A DNA stretch of 48,600 nucleotides from UBA1732 sp045114455 (GTDB taxonomy: Bacteria; Verrucomicrobiota; Lentisphaeria; Victivallales; UBA1829): contig JBGUKN010000046.1 in NCBI GenBank assembly GCA_045114455.1, positions 1-48,600 on the forward strand, in the 5' to 3' direction. Under the pieces are notes generated by a model, which saw only the letters and a list, made by a program, of their open reading frames with translations, did not search any database and was not told the DNA's origin. This document shows, in pieces, positions 16,255 to 24,208 of the stretch. A program made the position numbers and the translations under genes. The stretch's first letter is position 1; every line of letters starts with the position of its first letter.

Positions 16255-17130
16255 TCAGCCCGCGCCGACGGTTTCCAGTTCGGACGCAGGAAGCTCGGCG
16301 GGCGCCGTTTCCTCCGTCTGGCCGGACGCCGGTTCGGGGATTTTTGCTGATGAGGCGGGCCAAAGCAGTTTGACCGCGGAAACGATGACGATGATCTCAA
16401 TGACTACTTCGAAGAACCGCTGCGGGGCGCGCTTCACGAAAAGCACGCCGAGAAAAGCGCCGATCAGGATCAGCGGGAGCATCGGCAGGACGGCATACAG
16501 GGCGGCGGCCGTGACGCGCCCCTCGAAACAGAACACCGGGAGTTTCGTCCAGTTCATGATCATGAAGAACCAGGCGCATGTGCCGACGTAACGGTCCTTC
16601 GGCAGCTTCATGCTCAGCAGATACAGCGCCATCACGGGCCCGGCGGCATTCGCCACCTGCGTCGTGAATCCGGCGGTCAGCCCGACGACGGCGGAAAACG
16701 CCCAGTGGCTCGGGACGTCCGCGTGCTTGAAGAACGCGACCCGCACCAGGTGGACGGCGGCGAGCAGCAGGATGATCCAGCCGATCATCATGCGCAGATG
16801 CTCCGGTTTGTGCAGGAACCGCAGCGTCACGAACCCGAGCGCAAGCCCGAGCATGGTGTAGGGGAGCAGACGGAGCACGATCTTCCAGTCGGCATTTTTC
16901 CGGTAATACGACACGGCGAAGATGTCGCCCGCACAGATCATGAGCAGCATCACGCCCGTCGCAAATCCCGGATCGAGCTCGAACGCCACTGCCAGCAGGA
17001 TCACGGGGAGCATGCCGAGCCCGGGAATGCCGGACTTGTTCACGCCCACGAGCAGAGCGGAGGCGGCAAGGATGACCAGCTGGAACGCCGTCATGTCGGG
17101 GAAACAGGTTGCCATGAATTCGGAGATCAT
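16255..17130 (-). CDS. TSUP (TauE/SafE) family permease
   Basis: 291-residue membrane protein with about eight hydrophobic helices in two halves, each opened by the family's Gly-rich segment (ALLVGVNKSGIPGLGMLPVI near the N-terminus; SAVVGLTAGFTTQVANAAGP in the middle). Family members move sulfite, sulfoacetate or other sulfur-containing or organic anions; the substrate cannot be read from sequence. The start lies 1 bp after the stop of the HD-domain gene, so translation is likely coupled; no strong ribosome binding site is seen. The C-terminus is an Ala/Glu/Pro-rich tail. Confidence 0.88.
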   Translation of the reverse strand: MISEFMATCFPDMTAFQLVILAASALLVGVNKSGIPGLGMLPVILLAVAFELDPGFATGVMLLMICAGDIFAVSYYRKNADWKIVLRLLPYTMLGLALGFVTLRFLHKPEHLRMMIGWIILLLAAVHLVRVAFFKHADVPSHWAFSAVVGLTAGFTTQVANAAGPVMALYLLSMKLPKDRYVGTCAWFFMIMNWTKLPVFCFEGRVTAAALYAVLPMLPLILIGAFLGVLFVKRAPQRFFEVVIEIIVIVSAVKLLWPASSAKIPEPASGQTEETAPAELPASELETVGAG

Positions 17131-17131
17131 G

Positions 17132-17797
17132 TTACCGGCGTCCTTCCTGTTCCTCGTTCAACCGGTCGAAGAATGCCCGCATGAACGCCGCCCGGTCGGC
17201 GGCGAAACGCCGCGCAGGATCCGTCAGCAGATGGTCCGGGAGCCAGCGGAGCTTCACTAGATATTCGCGGTAGGCGGAGTCCTGGCTGGAATACGATTCC
17301 GAAGCGAGGGCCTCCTGTTCGGTGTTGTGCAGGCAGGCGCCGATGCGTCCGGCGAAGTGGAAAGCGCGCGCCACGCCGAACGCCCCGATCGAATCGAGTT
17401 TGTCCGCGTCGTACACGATGCAGGCTTCGAGCGTGGCGGGCTTGAGCTTGTCACGGTAGCGGTGCGTCCGCACGATCTCCGAAACATGCCGCACGAATGC
17501 CGCATCCTCGCAGCCCTCTTCCTCCAGGATGCGCCGGGCTTTGTCCGCGCCGAGCGCGGCATGGCACAACTTGCCGCCGGATGCGAGTTCCTCCGGGCGC
17601 GCCACGTCATGAAGCAGCGCGCCGAACCGGACGGCGTCCAAGTCGCAACGGGGTTCCTCCGCGGCAATCCGTTCGGCGTTCTTCAGCACACGGAGCGTGT
17701 GGGCGAAATCGTGGCATCCGGGCGCGTCGCCAAGTTCGCGGCGCACCCGTTCGAACACACGGTCCCAGAGGCGGGAGGATGCCCCGGAGGAGTTCAC
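17132..17797 (-). CDS. HD-domain metal-dependent phosphohydrolase
   Basis: 221 residues. Metal ligands of the HD superfamily are present: His29-Asp30 and His33 (CHDFAHTL), His63-Asp64 (LLHDVARP), and the downstream Asp in YDADKLDSIGAFG. This pattern matches YedJ/YpgQ-like small HD hydrolases acting on nucleotides or related phosphates. The substrate is unknown. A GTG start at 17797 is used because GGAG lies 9 bases upstream and the glgC stop is 18 bp away; no ATG exists near the N-terminus. Confidence 0.82.
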   Translation of the reverse strand: MNSSGASSRLWDRVFERVRRELGDAPGCHDFAHTLRVLKNAERIAAEEPRCDLDAVRFGALLHDVARPEELASGGKLCHAALGADKARRILEEEGCEDAAFVRHVSEIVRTHRYRDKLKPATLEACIVYDADKLDSIGAFGVARAFHFAGRIGACLHNTEQEALASESYSSQDSAYREYLVKLRWLPDHLLTDPARRFAADRAAFMRAFFDRLNEEQEGRR

Positions 17798-17815
17798 GGA
17801 CGGTCTCTCCGGAGG

Positions 17816-19186
17816 TTATGCTTTCGCCGCCCCGGCGCCGTCCGCCTTTTCACCGGTTTCCGGTTCGGCGTCCAGCTGGGAGAGGTCGGCCGAAGGATGC
17901 ACCACCTGCATGGAATGGCGTTCCTTCGGGATCACGGTCAGCCATTTCGGCTTGCCCTGTTCGTCGACGCCGAGGTCGACCACGAAATACCGTTTCTCGT
18001 CTTCGGCCTTGTCGTAGCCGATGATCGTGCCGCGCGGGATCATGTTGTGCTTGTCGATGATCGCGTTGCGGATGCGGCAGTGTTCGCCGATGTCGACATC
18101 GGACAGCAGGATGCAGTTGTGAACGGTGGCGTAGCTGTGGACGAACACCTTGTTGAACAGGATCGAGTCGGTCACCGTGCTGCCGGAGACGATGCAGCCG
18201 TCGCACACGATGGAGTTGATGGCCTTGCCGATGCGCGGGAGTCCGGAGGAGTCCACCTCCTCGTTGTGGATGAACTTGGCCGGGGGCAGGCTGTAGTGGT
18301 AGTTGTTGATCGGCCAGAGCGGATTGTAGAGGTCGAGGTGCGGCGTGGTGCTGCGGAGGTCCATGTTCGCCTCGAAGTATGCCTTCAGCGTCCCGACGTC
18401 GCGCCAGTAGGGTTTCGTGGAGAGGTCCTGCCCCGGGATGACGTTCGTGTAGAAGTTGTAGGCATAGAGGCGTTTCGTCTTCACGAGCGCCGGGATGATG
18501 TCCTTGCCGAAATCGTGGCTGGTCTTACCCGCCTTGTGGTCGCGGTTCAGCAGCGCAAGCAGGTCGGCGGAATTGAAGATGTAGTTACCCATGGAGGCCA
18601 GGCACATGTTCTTGTCGTTGGGCAGCGGGATCGGGTTCTTCGGCTTCTCCTGGAATCCGACGATGCGCCACTGGTCGTCGACCTCGATGATGCCGAACTG
18701 GTTCGCTTCCTCGATCGGGATCGGGATCGCCGCCACGGTCGCGATGGCGTTGTTTTCCTGGTGGAAGTCGACCATCTGGCTGACGTCCATACGGTAGATG
18801 TGGTCCGCGCCGAAGACCGCCACGAGATCCGGATCGAAGTCCTCGATCAGGTTCATGTTCTGGTAGATCGCGTCCGCCGTGCCCTGGTACCATTCGCGTT
18901 CGCGGGTCTGCATCTGGGCGGGCACCGGGATGATGAAGTGGCCGCGCTGCTGGGCGTTGGAGAGGTTCCAGCCGTTGATGATATGTTCCATCAGGCTCTG
19001 CGATTTGAACTGGGTCAGGACGAAGATGCTGTCGATGCCGCTGTTCACGAAATTGCTCAGCACGAAGTCGATGATGCGGTACTTGCCGCCGAACGGAACG
19101 GCGGGTTTCGCGCGCTGGTCGGTCAGGGGAGCCAGGCGGGTGCCTTCGCCGCCTGCGAGGATCATGGCCAAAACGGATGTTCTCAT
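17816..19186 (-). CDS. glgC: Glucose-1-phosphate adenylyltransferase
   Basis: Makes ADP-glucose for glycogen synthesis, the regulated first step. 456 residues; N-terminal nucleotidyltransferase with MILAGGEGTRLAPLT and RAKPAVPFGGKYRIIDF (about 8-40), catalytic-core segments ADAIYQNMNLIED and FGADHIYRMD, and a C-terminal left-handed beta-helix (VHNCILLSDVDIGEHCRIRN). The last 30 or so residues form an Ala/Glu-rich tail beyond the usual end. AGGAGG lies 8 bases before the ATG. A consensus promoter precedes it. It leads a four-gene unit (HD hydrolase, TSUP, YihY) with no other glycogen gene, so the unit is not obviously metabolic. Confidence 0.95.
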   Translation of the reverse strand: MRTSVLAMILAGGEGTRLAPLTDQRAKPAVPFGGKYRIIDFVLSNFVNSGIDSIFVLTQFKSQSLMEHIINGWNLSNAQQRGHFIIPVPAQMQTREREWYQGTADAIYQNMNLIEDFDPDLVAVFGADHIYRMDVSQMVDFHQENNAIATVAAIPIPIEEANQFGIIEVDDQWRIVGFQEKPKNPIPLPNDKNMCLASMGNYIFNSADLLALLNRDHKAGKTSHDFGKDIIPALVKTKRLYAYNFYTNVIPGQDLSTKPYWRDVGTLKAYFEANMDLRSTTPHLDLYNPLWPINNYHYSLPPAKFIHNEEVDSSGLPRIGKAINSIVCDGCIVSGSTVTDSILFNKVFVHSYATVHNCILLSDVDIGEHCRIRNAIIDKHNMIPRGTIIGYDKAEDEKRYFVVDLGVDEQGKPKWLTVIPKERHSMQVVHPSADLSQLDAEPETGEKADGAGAAKA

Positions 19187-19245
19187 AGTTCAAACCTCCT
19201 GGTGGTATATTGTTCAGCAAATGGTGTATCGTTCTCTATTTAGAA

Positions 19246-19273
19246 AATATAGCCCCGTCCAAAGCAAAGTCAA
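19246..19273 (-). promoter_or_regulatory. glgC promoter
   Basis: On the minus strand: TTGACT (19268-19273), 16-base spacer, TATATT (19246-19251), about 60 bases before the glgC start. Confidence 0.7.
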
Positions 19274-19377
19274 GGCGGAAACGGCAAAAAAAGGCGGAAA
19301 TGACGGAAATCCATCTCAAGCGGGGATGTTTTTTGAACGGGATCGAAAAAATTTTCAAAAACTTAGCCAAAACTAAC

Positions 19378-19405
19378 TTGACATCCCGAAAAACCGTGAT
19401 ATATT
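19378..19405 (+). promoter_or_regulatory. Strong promoter driving a non-coding transcript
   Basis: TTGACA (19378-19383), 16-base spacer ending TGA, TATATT (19400-19405): full -35 and extended -10. It points away from glgC and towards no plus-strand gene; it abuts the structured RNA. Confidence 0.75.
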
Positions 19406-19411
19406 ATTCTC

Positions 19412-19617
19412 GTAACACCGAAAGCCCCGGAATCATCCGCAGTGCGCCGGCATACGGCGCGCCATTGTCCAAAACGGGAGAATGTGAAAAAGGGTCCGGC
19501 GCTCTGTCCATGATCGGCATCCTGCCGGAAATGAACAGAATACGCAGGGTTGGGGAAAGACAGTGCGGATCCGGTTTTCCGGCCGGGTCCGCCGGATGGT
19601 CCCGGGGCTTTTTTTCT
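19412..19617 (+). ncRNA. Candidate structured non-coding RNA, about 200 nt, unassigned
   Basis: Starts a few bases after a consensus promoter and ends in a T run (19609-19615). The two ends pair: AAAGCCCCGG (19421-19430) with CCGGGGCTTT (19602-19611), continuing as ATCATCCG (19432-19439) with CGGATGGT (19593-19600), about 18 pairs with one mismatch. Inside are hairpin GCGCCG-GCATA-CGGCGC (19444-19460); stem CATTGTC (19463-19469) with GACAGTG (19559-19565); a long apical hairpin (19503-19539) with arms TCTGT-CAT-CGGCA and TGCCG-ATG-ACAGA; and CCGG-TTTT-CCGG near the 3' side. A closed terminal stem, a wide central region and an apical stem, with this length, recall 6S RNA. I could not confirm 6S, and it lacks tmRNA, SRP and RNase P signatures. 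Confidence 0.6.
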
Positions 19618-19807
19618 TCCTCCGAACACAGTATTCCAAACAGACGCAAGGTTTGCGCCTGGAAGTTAGCTTTGTCAAACTTTTATCCTGTTCCAATTCG
19701 GAAACCGGGCGGGAAGCAGTCGCGGCGTTTTTGCAGTGGACCGTCTGCGGCAGCTTCCCGCTTTTTGTCGAAACGGATTTGCAAATCCGGCATGACCGCG
19801 CGGCGGG
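19618..19807. other. 190-bp gap with a 53-bp hairpin and a 16-bp palindrome
   Basis: GCGGGAAGC (19709-19717) pairs with GCTTCCCGC (19753-19761), and the stem continues inward (GTCGCG with TGCGGC) to about 15 pairs; five T follow on the plus strand (19762-19766). CGGATTTGCAAATCCG (19774-19789) is a perfect palindrome just after the DUF3999 gene stop. No ORF is convincing here. Confidence 0.5.
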
Positions 19808-21193
19808 TCACTCCTTGATCTTGTCGATCTTCTTCACGGAGAAGAGCAGGATCACGAAGACGGCGAAGGCGGCGGCAGCCATGACGATCTTGTAGATAAT
19901 GCCCCAATCCCGGGTATAAGCGGATGCGGCGGAGGGATTCCATTCCGGGTTTTTCTTTTGTTCCGAAAGCGTGGAATCGGAAACGACGGGTTCCTTCAGG
20001 CTTCGCAGGACATCCGTGAAATCCGAAGGCGGCATGGGATGACCGAATCCGCCGTAGAATACTCTGTAGCCGGACGGAGACCCTTCCCCGAGTGCAGCGG
20101 ACGCGGCGGGTTTCACGGACAGGAACCGGATCTGATAGACCGGTCCGCTCGCATGAAGCTCAAGATCCTTCAATTCGGAGTTCATGCCATTGTCCAGCTC
20201 AAGTGTCCAGGTCTCCGACCTCGACGACGCCGGGACGTTAATGACGCGATCGGAGGTCTGCGTACGGAAGGAGGCCGTTTCCAGCCTGCGGACGGTCCCG
20301 GAGGCAACAAGCTTCCCGGATTTGTTATAAAGCCGGTACGGCCGCGAGAAAAAGACATCGGAACAATCGATAGTAATACTGTTGAGGGGCGCAAAGCTGT
20401 TGGAAATCTTCAGGACCGTGGTTTCGCCTTTTTTTTCCTGTGAAAGGATTTCGACTGGCGAGGAAACGGAAACGGGGCGCATGTGCTTCTGCTTTTGCAC
20501 GACCTGAAGAGAAATGCCGTCGATCTTCGGCGATTCGCGGAATTTGTCCTGCTCCACAAAGTTTTTTTCACCCTCGACAACGTGGAAGAGAGGCGACTCC
20601 TTGATTTCCGTGTAGTTGTCCATGACGATGACGAAACTGAACTCCTTCACCGGAGCGGGGAACCGCACGGCATCGTTCCGAAGGTCAACCTTGCTGGAAT
20701 AGTCCAGGAAAGCCCCCTCGGCAATCAGATTATTACCGCTCGCGTCGAAGACTTTCACTTTTTTGTCGAAGTCCTTCGCCTTGGTAAGAATGCGCATGCC
20801 GACGACCCGCGCGGAATCCGCGATGCCCTGGTTCAGACTTGCCGAAATCCGCACGGATCCGTCCGGGAGCGTTTCGAAGTCGGTAATTCTCGCGGGAAAA
20901 ACCGATTCGCTTTCCCATTCCTGATCAAGGCGCATCTCCTCACTGACGATGAACGGGCAGAAGTCTCCGTCCGGGCCGACGATGCGGATATCGTTCGGGA
21001 TCTGCGGCGTCTCGCGGTAGATGTCGGCATCAATCGTGAAGACGGAGACATCCTTCGGAGTCTCGGGAAGGATAATATCCTTGTAGAACGGGAACGCGGA
21101 GGTCTTCTCCTCGTCGGAGAATCCGGTCGCGGCCGCGAGCAGGAAGCATACTGCGGCGGTCAGGAGTTTGAGGTTATTACAGACGGGTTTCAT
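19808..21193 (-). CDS. DUF3999-like exported membrane-anchored protein
   Basis: 461 residues from the ATG at 21193, which follows AAAGGAG and opens into a signal peptide (about 1-25). A long extracytoplasmic part of repeated beta-rich modules follows (DIYRETPQIPNDIRIVGPDG; FSFVIVMDNYTEIKESP; ITIDCSDVFFSRPYRLY), with one membrane helix near the C-terminus (about 432-452) and a short Lys-rich tail. This architecture, next to a DUF2339 gene, matches DUF3999; I assign it on that basis. Function unknown. Its start lies 17 bp inside the end of the DUF2339 gene, so the two are translationally linked and probably act together. Confidence 0.72.
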   Translation of the reverse strand: MKPVCNNLKLLTAAVCFLLAAATGFSDEEKTSAFPFYKDIILPETPKDVSVFTIDADIYRETPQIPNDIRIVGPDGDFCPFIVSEEMRLDQEWESESVFPARITDFETLPDGSVRISASLNQGIADSARVVGMRILTKAKDFDKKVKVFDASGNNLIAEGAFLDYSSKVDLRNDAVRFPAPVKEFSFVIVMDNYTEIKESPLFHVVEGEKNFVEQDKFRESPKIDGISLQVVQKQKHMRPVSVSSPVEILSQEKKGETTVLKISNSFAPLNSITIDCSDVFFSRPYRLYNKSGKLVASGTVRRLETASFRTQTSDRVINVPASSRSETWTLELDNGMNSELKDLELHASGPVYQIRFLSVKPAASAALGEGSPSGYRVFYGGFGHPMPPSDFTDVLRSLKEPVVSDSTLSEQKKNPEWNPSAASAYTRDWGIIYKIVMAAAAFAVFVILLFSVKKIDKIKE

Positions 21194-23936
21194 CGGAAGC
21201 GTCTCCTTTCTGTGCGAACCTGGCATACAGCCAGGCCCCGGCGACAAGCACCGCGCCGGTGATCATGCAGCCCGCGATCCGGTACAGCGCGGGCGTCCCC
21301 GCCAGATCGTGGAAGAATATTTTCAGGACGGTAACGGCGAAGAGGACCAGCGCCGGGATGCGGACGACTTTCTTCTTGCGGAGGATGCCAAACGCGAGGA
21401 GCGCGAACGCGTATATGCCCCAGAGCAGCGAAACCGCGATCCGCGCGCCGTCGTGCGAGCCATACAGCCCGACCAGGAAGTACGTTTCGTCCGTGCTGTA
21501 GACGAACCACAGGACGATCGCGCTCAGGATGAAGAAGCTTTCGGCGGAGCAGGCTTTTTTGGCCGTCTTCCCGTCCGATTCCTCGTCTTTCCCGCCGCCG
21601 AAACTCCCGAAGAGCAGTCCGGCGAAGACCAGCGAGGTCACGGCCAGAAGGTTCGGGAAGAACCGCCAGAGCGAGTCATACACGGAGTGGCCACCGGAAT
21701 GCCACGAGAAGACGACGTAGACCAGGAACAGGACGAGCAGGAACGCGCCCGCCGATATGATGCCGGCGACATTCTCCCGGAACAGCCTCGGGATCAGCGA
21801 CAGAAGCAGCAGGTACACGGCGGCCGTCGCGACGACGCCTCCGACTTTCAGGTGCTCCAAATACGTGAACTCGCCCGCGATCAGGATGAAGCTCACCGCG
21901 AACGCGCACCAGAACATGATTTTCGACGGAAGGGAATAAACGGGGCGCGGTTCGCCGTACGCAGGAACGTTTTCATCCGGTGCGGACACCAGCTCCGCGC
22001 CGTACCGTTTCAGCAGGAAGAAGGCGCCCGTGAGAGCGGCAGTGTAGGAGCCGAAGTTCAGCAGGCGCGTCCAGAACCCGACGGCATGACGCCAGTATCC
22101 GCGCGAAAGGTCGAATCCCAGCAGGCGCACCGCGGCGACCATGTAGACGACATAGCTCAGGCGCAGCAGGATCACGGAGCGCGTCCGGCATGCGATATAC
22201 AGCATCGCCGCCGCCTGCGCCGACCACGCCACCGCCAGATGGTCCTGGTTCAGCAGCAGCGGGAACGTCAGGGCGATCAGACCGCAGGAGAACACCAGCA
22301 GGGTCAGCAGCAGGTTGCGGTCCTCCTGCTTCACGCGGATCAGCAGCGCGATCTGGACCAGGTAGACAAGCGCCCCGCCGAACGTGATCGCGGCGGCATA
22401 TTGGCGTCCGTAGATGCAGATCGTCGGCGGGATCGCTAGCGACAGGAACACGATGCCGTTCAGCGCGGCGAATCCGAGTTCCAGCAGCGACACCTTCCGT
22501 TTCGTGAACAGGTTGAACGCGACCGTCTGCACGCAGAACGCCAGGAAGAACAGCGCTCCGGCGGTCAGGGCGATCGCATAATTCCGGTTCACGCTGTCCG
22601 CGATCTGAAGCCAGTTCGACGAAACGGTCATGGGCGTGTTGAAACTGCCGTCCTGCGGGAACGGCTCTGAGAGGGTATAAATACCCCAGGTGAACAGGAA
22701 CGACAGAATGTTGACCGGCTGCCAGGAACGCATCCGGGCGATGATGAGCGAGCCGACGACCAGGATCAGCATGTAGCCGAAGAGTCCGGCGAGATTGCGC
22801 GACCCGGTGTCCATCAGGACCGGAGCCAGATACCCGCCGCAGACCGCCAGCACGGCCAGGATGATGGAGTCGAACCGCAGTGCCAGCGCGACGCCCGCGG
22901 CAGTCACGACGACGAGGCCGGCCAGTCCGACCCATGGGCTCATCAGATGATACACCGAAACGCTCGCGAACACGCACAGATACAGCCCGGAGAACCCGGC
23001 CCCGGCAAGCGCCGTGCCGAAGATCCGGTATTTCGCGCCCCTCAGCAGGCGACATCCGATCCCGAGCAGGACCATCGTGAACAGGGCCGCCACGGACAAG
23101 CGGAGTTCCGGCGGCAGCAGATTACGATCGTGTGTATATTTGATGAAATACGCCAGTCCGAAGATCAGAAGCAGCATCGCCGCGCGGAGCATCCAGGTCG
23201 TCGCCACCGCGTATTCCTTCGACATGCCGCCCTTGCGGTATTCCTCCCCGACGATCAGCCACTGCCACAGCCTCGACAGCACCTGGGCAGTGCGCTCCTC
23301 GATGGCGGAGCGTTTCGGAGCGGGAGGAGGCGGGACTGCGCTGACCTTCCCCCTGACGTTCGGCTGGAATTCCGCATCGAATGCCCCGGATTCGCGAGCG
23401 GCTGCAACGTCCGGCTTGCGGTCCGGTTGAACTGGTTTCGGCGGCGGCTGGGGGATCGCCGGTTTTGTCGCTTCCGTACCGGCATGTTCCGGTCCGGCGG
23501 GAGAAGAACTCTGCGCCGGGGGCTCCGCGGAAAGGGGCGCGGATTTGACTTCCAGCTTGATTTCCGGCTTGATTTCCGGCTTGATTTCCGGCTTGACAAC
23601 AGGCACGGCAGAATCCGCGGACTTGACTTCCGGTTTGATTTCCGGCGGTTTTTGAGGAGAAACCGCCGCAGGCTGATTTGACAAAAGAAATCCGGGAACC
23701 GTTTTGGTCTCCGTCGTGCCGGGGACCGGAATCCTGACCTCCGGCTTCGACGGAGATGCGGGCCGTTTGGCGGGCGCACCGTCTTTCATCGCCGTCTCAA
23801 TCGCTTTCAGCCGGAAGGAAATATCTTTCAGCTTCGAATTGCATCCGATCAGAAGGATCAGGCTGACAATGGGAAGAAAACCGACAACAGCCAGCAGAAG
23901 AAGGACCAACAAAACAACAGCAACTTCATCCGGCAT
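21177..23936 (-). CDS. DUF2339 polytopic membrane protein
   Basis: 919 residues from the ATG at 23936, which has GGAAAGG about 9 bases upstream; a TTG six codons earlier is the alternative. One N-terminal helix is followed by a Pro/Lys-rich low-complexity linker (about residues 45-230) containing KPEI repeats, then a very hydrophobic region with some 20 or more helices (about 230-915). Large Leu/Ala/Val-rich helices after such a linker are typical of DUF2339. The role is unknown; the family is thought to be an envelope component. It heads a two-gene unit with the DUF3999-like gene, with an overlapping junction. Confidence 0.82.
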   Translation of the reverse strand: MPDEVAVVLLVLLLLAVVGFLPIVSLILLIGCNSKLKDISFRLKAIETAMKDGAPAKRPASPSKPEVRIPVPGTTETKTVPGFLLSNQPAAVSPQKPPEIKPEVKSADSAVPVVKPEIKPEIKPEIKLEVKSAPLSAEPPAQSSSPAGPEHAGTEATKPAIPQPPPKPVQPDRKPDVAAARESGAFDAEFQPNVRGKVSAVPPPPAPKRSAIEERTAQVLSRLWQWLIVGEEYRKGGMSKEYAVATTWMLRAAMLLLIFGLAYFIKYTHDRNLLPPELRLSVAALFTMVLLGIGCRLLRGAKYRIFGTALAGAGFSGLYLCVFASVSVYHLMSPWVGLAGLVVVTAAGVALALRFDSIILAVLAVCGGYLAPVLMDTGSRNLAGLFGYMLILVVGSLIIARMRSWQPVNILSFLFTWGIYTLSEPFPQDGSFNTPMTVSSNWLQIADSVNRNYAIALTAGALFFLAFCVQTVAFNLFTKRKVSLLELGFAALNGIVFLSLAIPPTICIYGRQYAAAITFGGALVYLVQIALLIRVKQEDRNLLLTLLVFSCGLIALTFPLLLNQDHLAVAWSAQAAAMLYIACRTRSVILLRLSYVVYMVAAVRLLGFDLSRGYWRHAVGFWTRLLNFGSYTAALTGAFFLLKRYGAELVSAPDENVPAYGEPRPVYSLPSKIMFWCAFAVSFILIAGEFTYLEHLKVGGVVATAAVYLLLLSLIPRLFRENVAGIISAGAFLLVLFLVYVVFSWHSGGHSVYDSLWRFFPNLLAVTSLVFAGLLFGSFGGGKDEESDGKTAKKACSAESFFILSAIVLWFVYSTDETYFLVGLYGSHDGARIAVSLLWGIYAFALLAFGILRKKKVVRIPALVLFAVTVLKIFFHDLAGTPALYRIAGCMITGAVLVAGAWLYARFAQKGDASDETRL
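23557..23592 (+). repeat. 12-bp tandem repeat encoding KPEI units
   Basis: TTGATTTCCGGC occurs three times head to tail, with degenerate copies on both sides, inside the DUF2339 linker. Each unit adds four residues in frame, so copy number could vary without breaking the gene. Confidence 0.8.
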
Positions 23937-23993
23937 GACAAAAACCCTTTCCAAATTGAGACCAAAAGACGATATCTGCTATTTAGTTTTATT

Positions 23994-24021
23994 ACTATAG
24001 CATCCGTATGAAAAAAAGCAA
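23994..24021 (-). promoter_or_regulatory. Promoter of the DUF2339/DUF3999 unit
   Basis: On the minus strand: TTGCTT (24016-24021), 16-base spacer ending TGC, TATAGT (23994-23999), an extended -10; about 58 bases before the start. Confidence 0.55.
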
Positions 24022-24125
24022 ATTTCCGGGTAGAAAGTTCGGATTCTTTTTTTTGAGATCGCATTTGCCCGGAAGAAACGGTCTACGGTTTTTTAAAATA
24101 AGTGGAAAAGATTTCCGTTTTTTGA

Positions 24126-24154
24126 TTGCATTTTCCCCGATTCCGTGGTATATT
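24126..24154 (+). promoter_or_regulatory. lptD promoter
   Basis: TTGCAT (24126-24131), 17-base spacer ending TGG, TATATT (24149-24154). It would start transcription near 24161, which argues against the TTG codon at 24170 as start and for the one at 24209. Confidence 0.7.
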
Positions 24155-24208
24155 TCTACTTGAACATCGTTGACAACTCAATTCTGCTTATTTTTCGGAG
24201 AAAGACCG

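Noticed and set aside
19470..19550. Possible cobalamin-riboswitch-like tokens (GTGAAAA, CAGAATACGC)
   Set aside because: The core order and pairing of a cobalamin aptamer are not met, and no plus-strand gene follows for some 4.6 kb.
19210..19818. Open plus-strand frame of 202 codons in the glgC-DUF3999 gap
   Set aside because: It begins upstream of the strong promoter at 19378 and runs through the structured RNA and terminator; there is no ribosome binding site and the product is basic and compositionally random.
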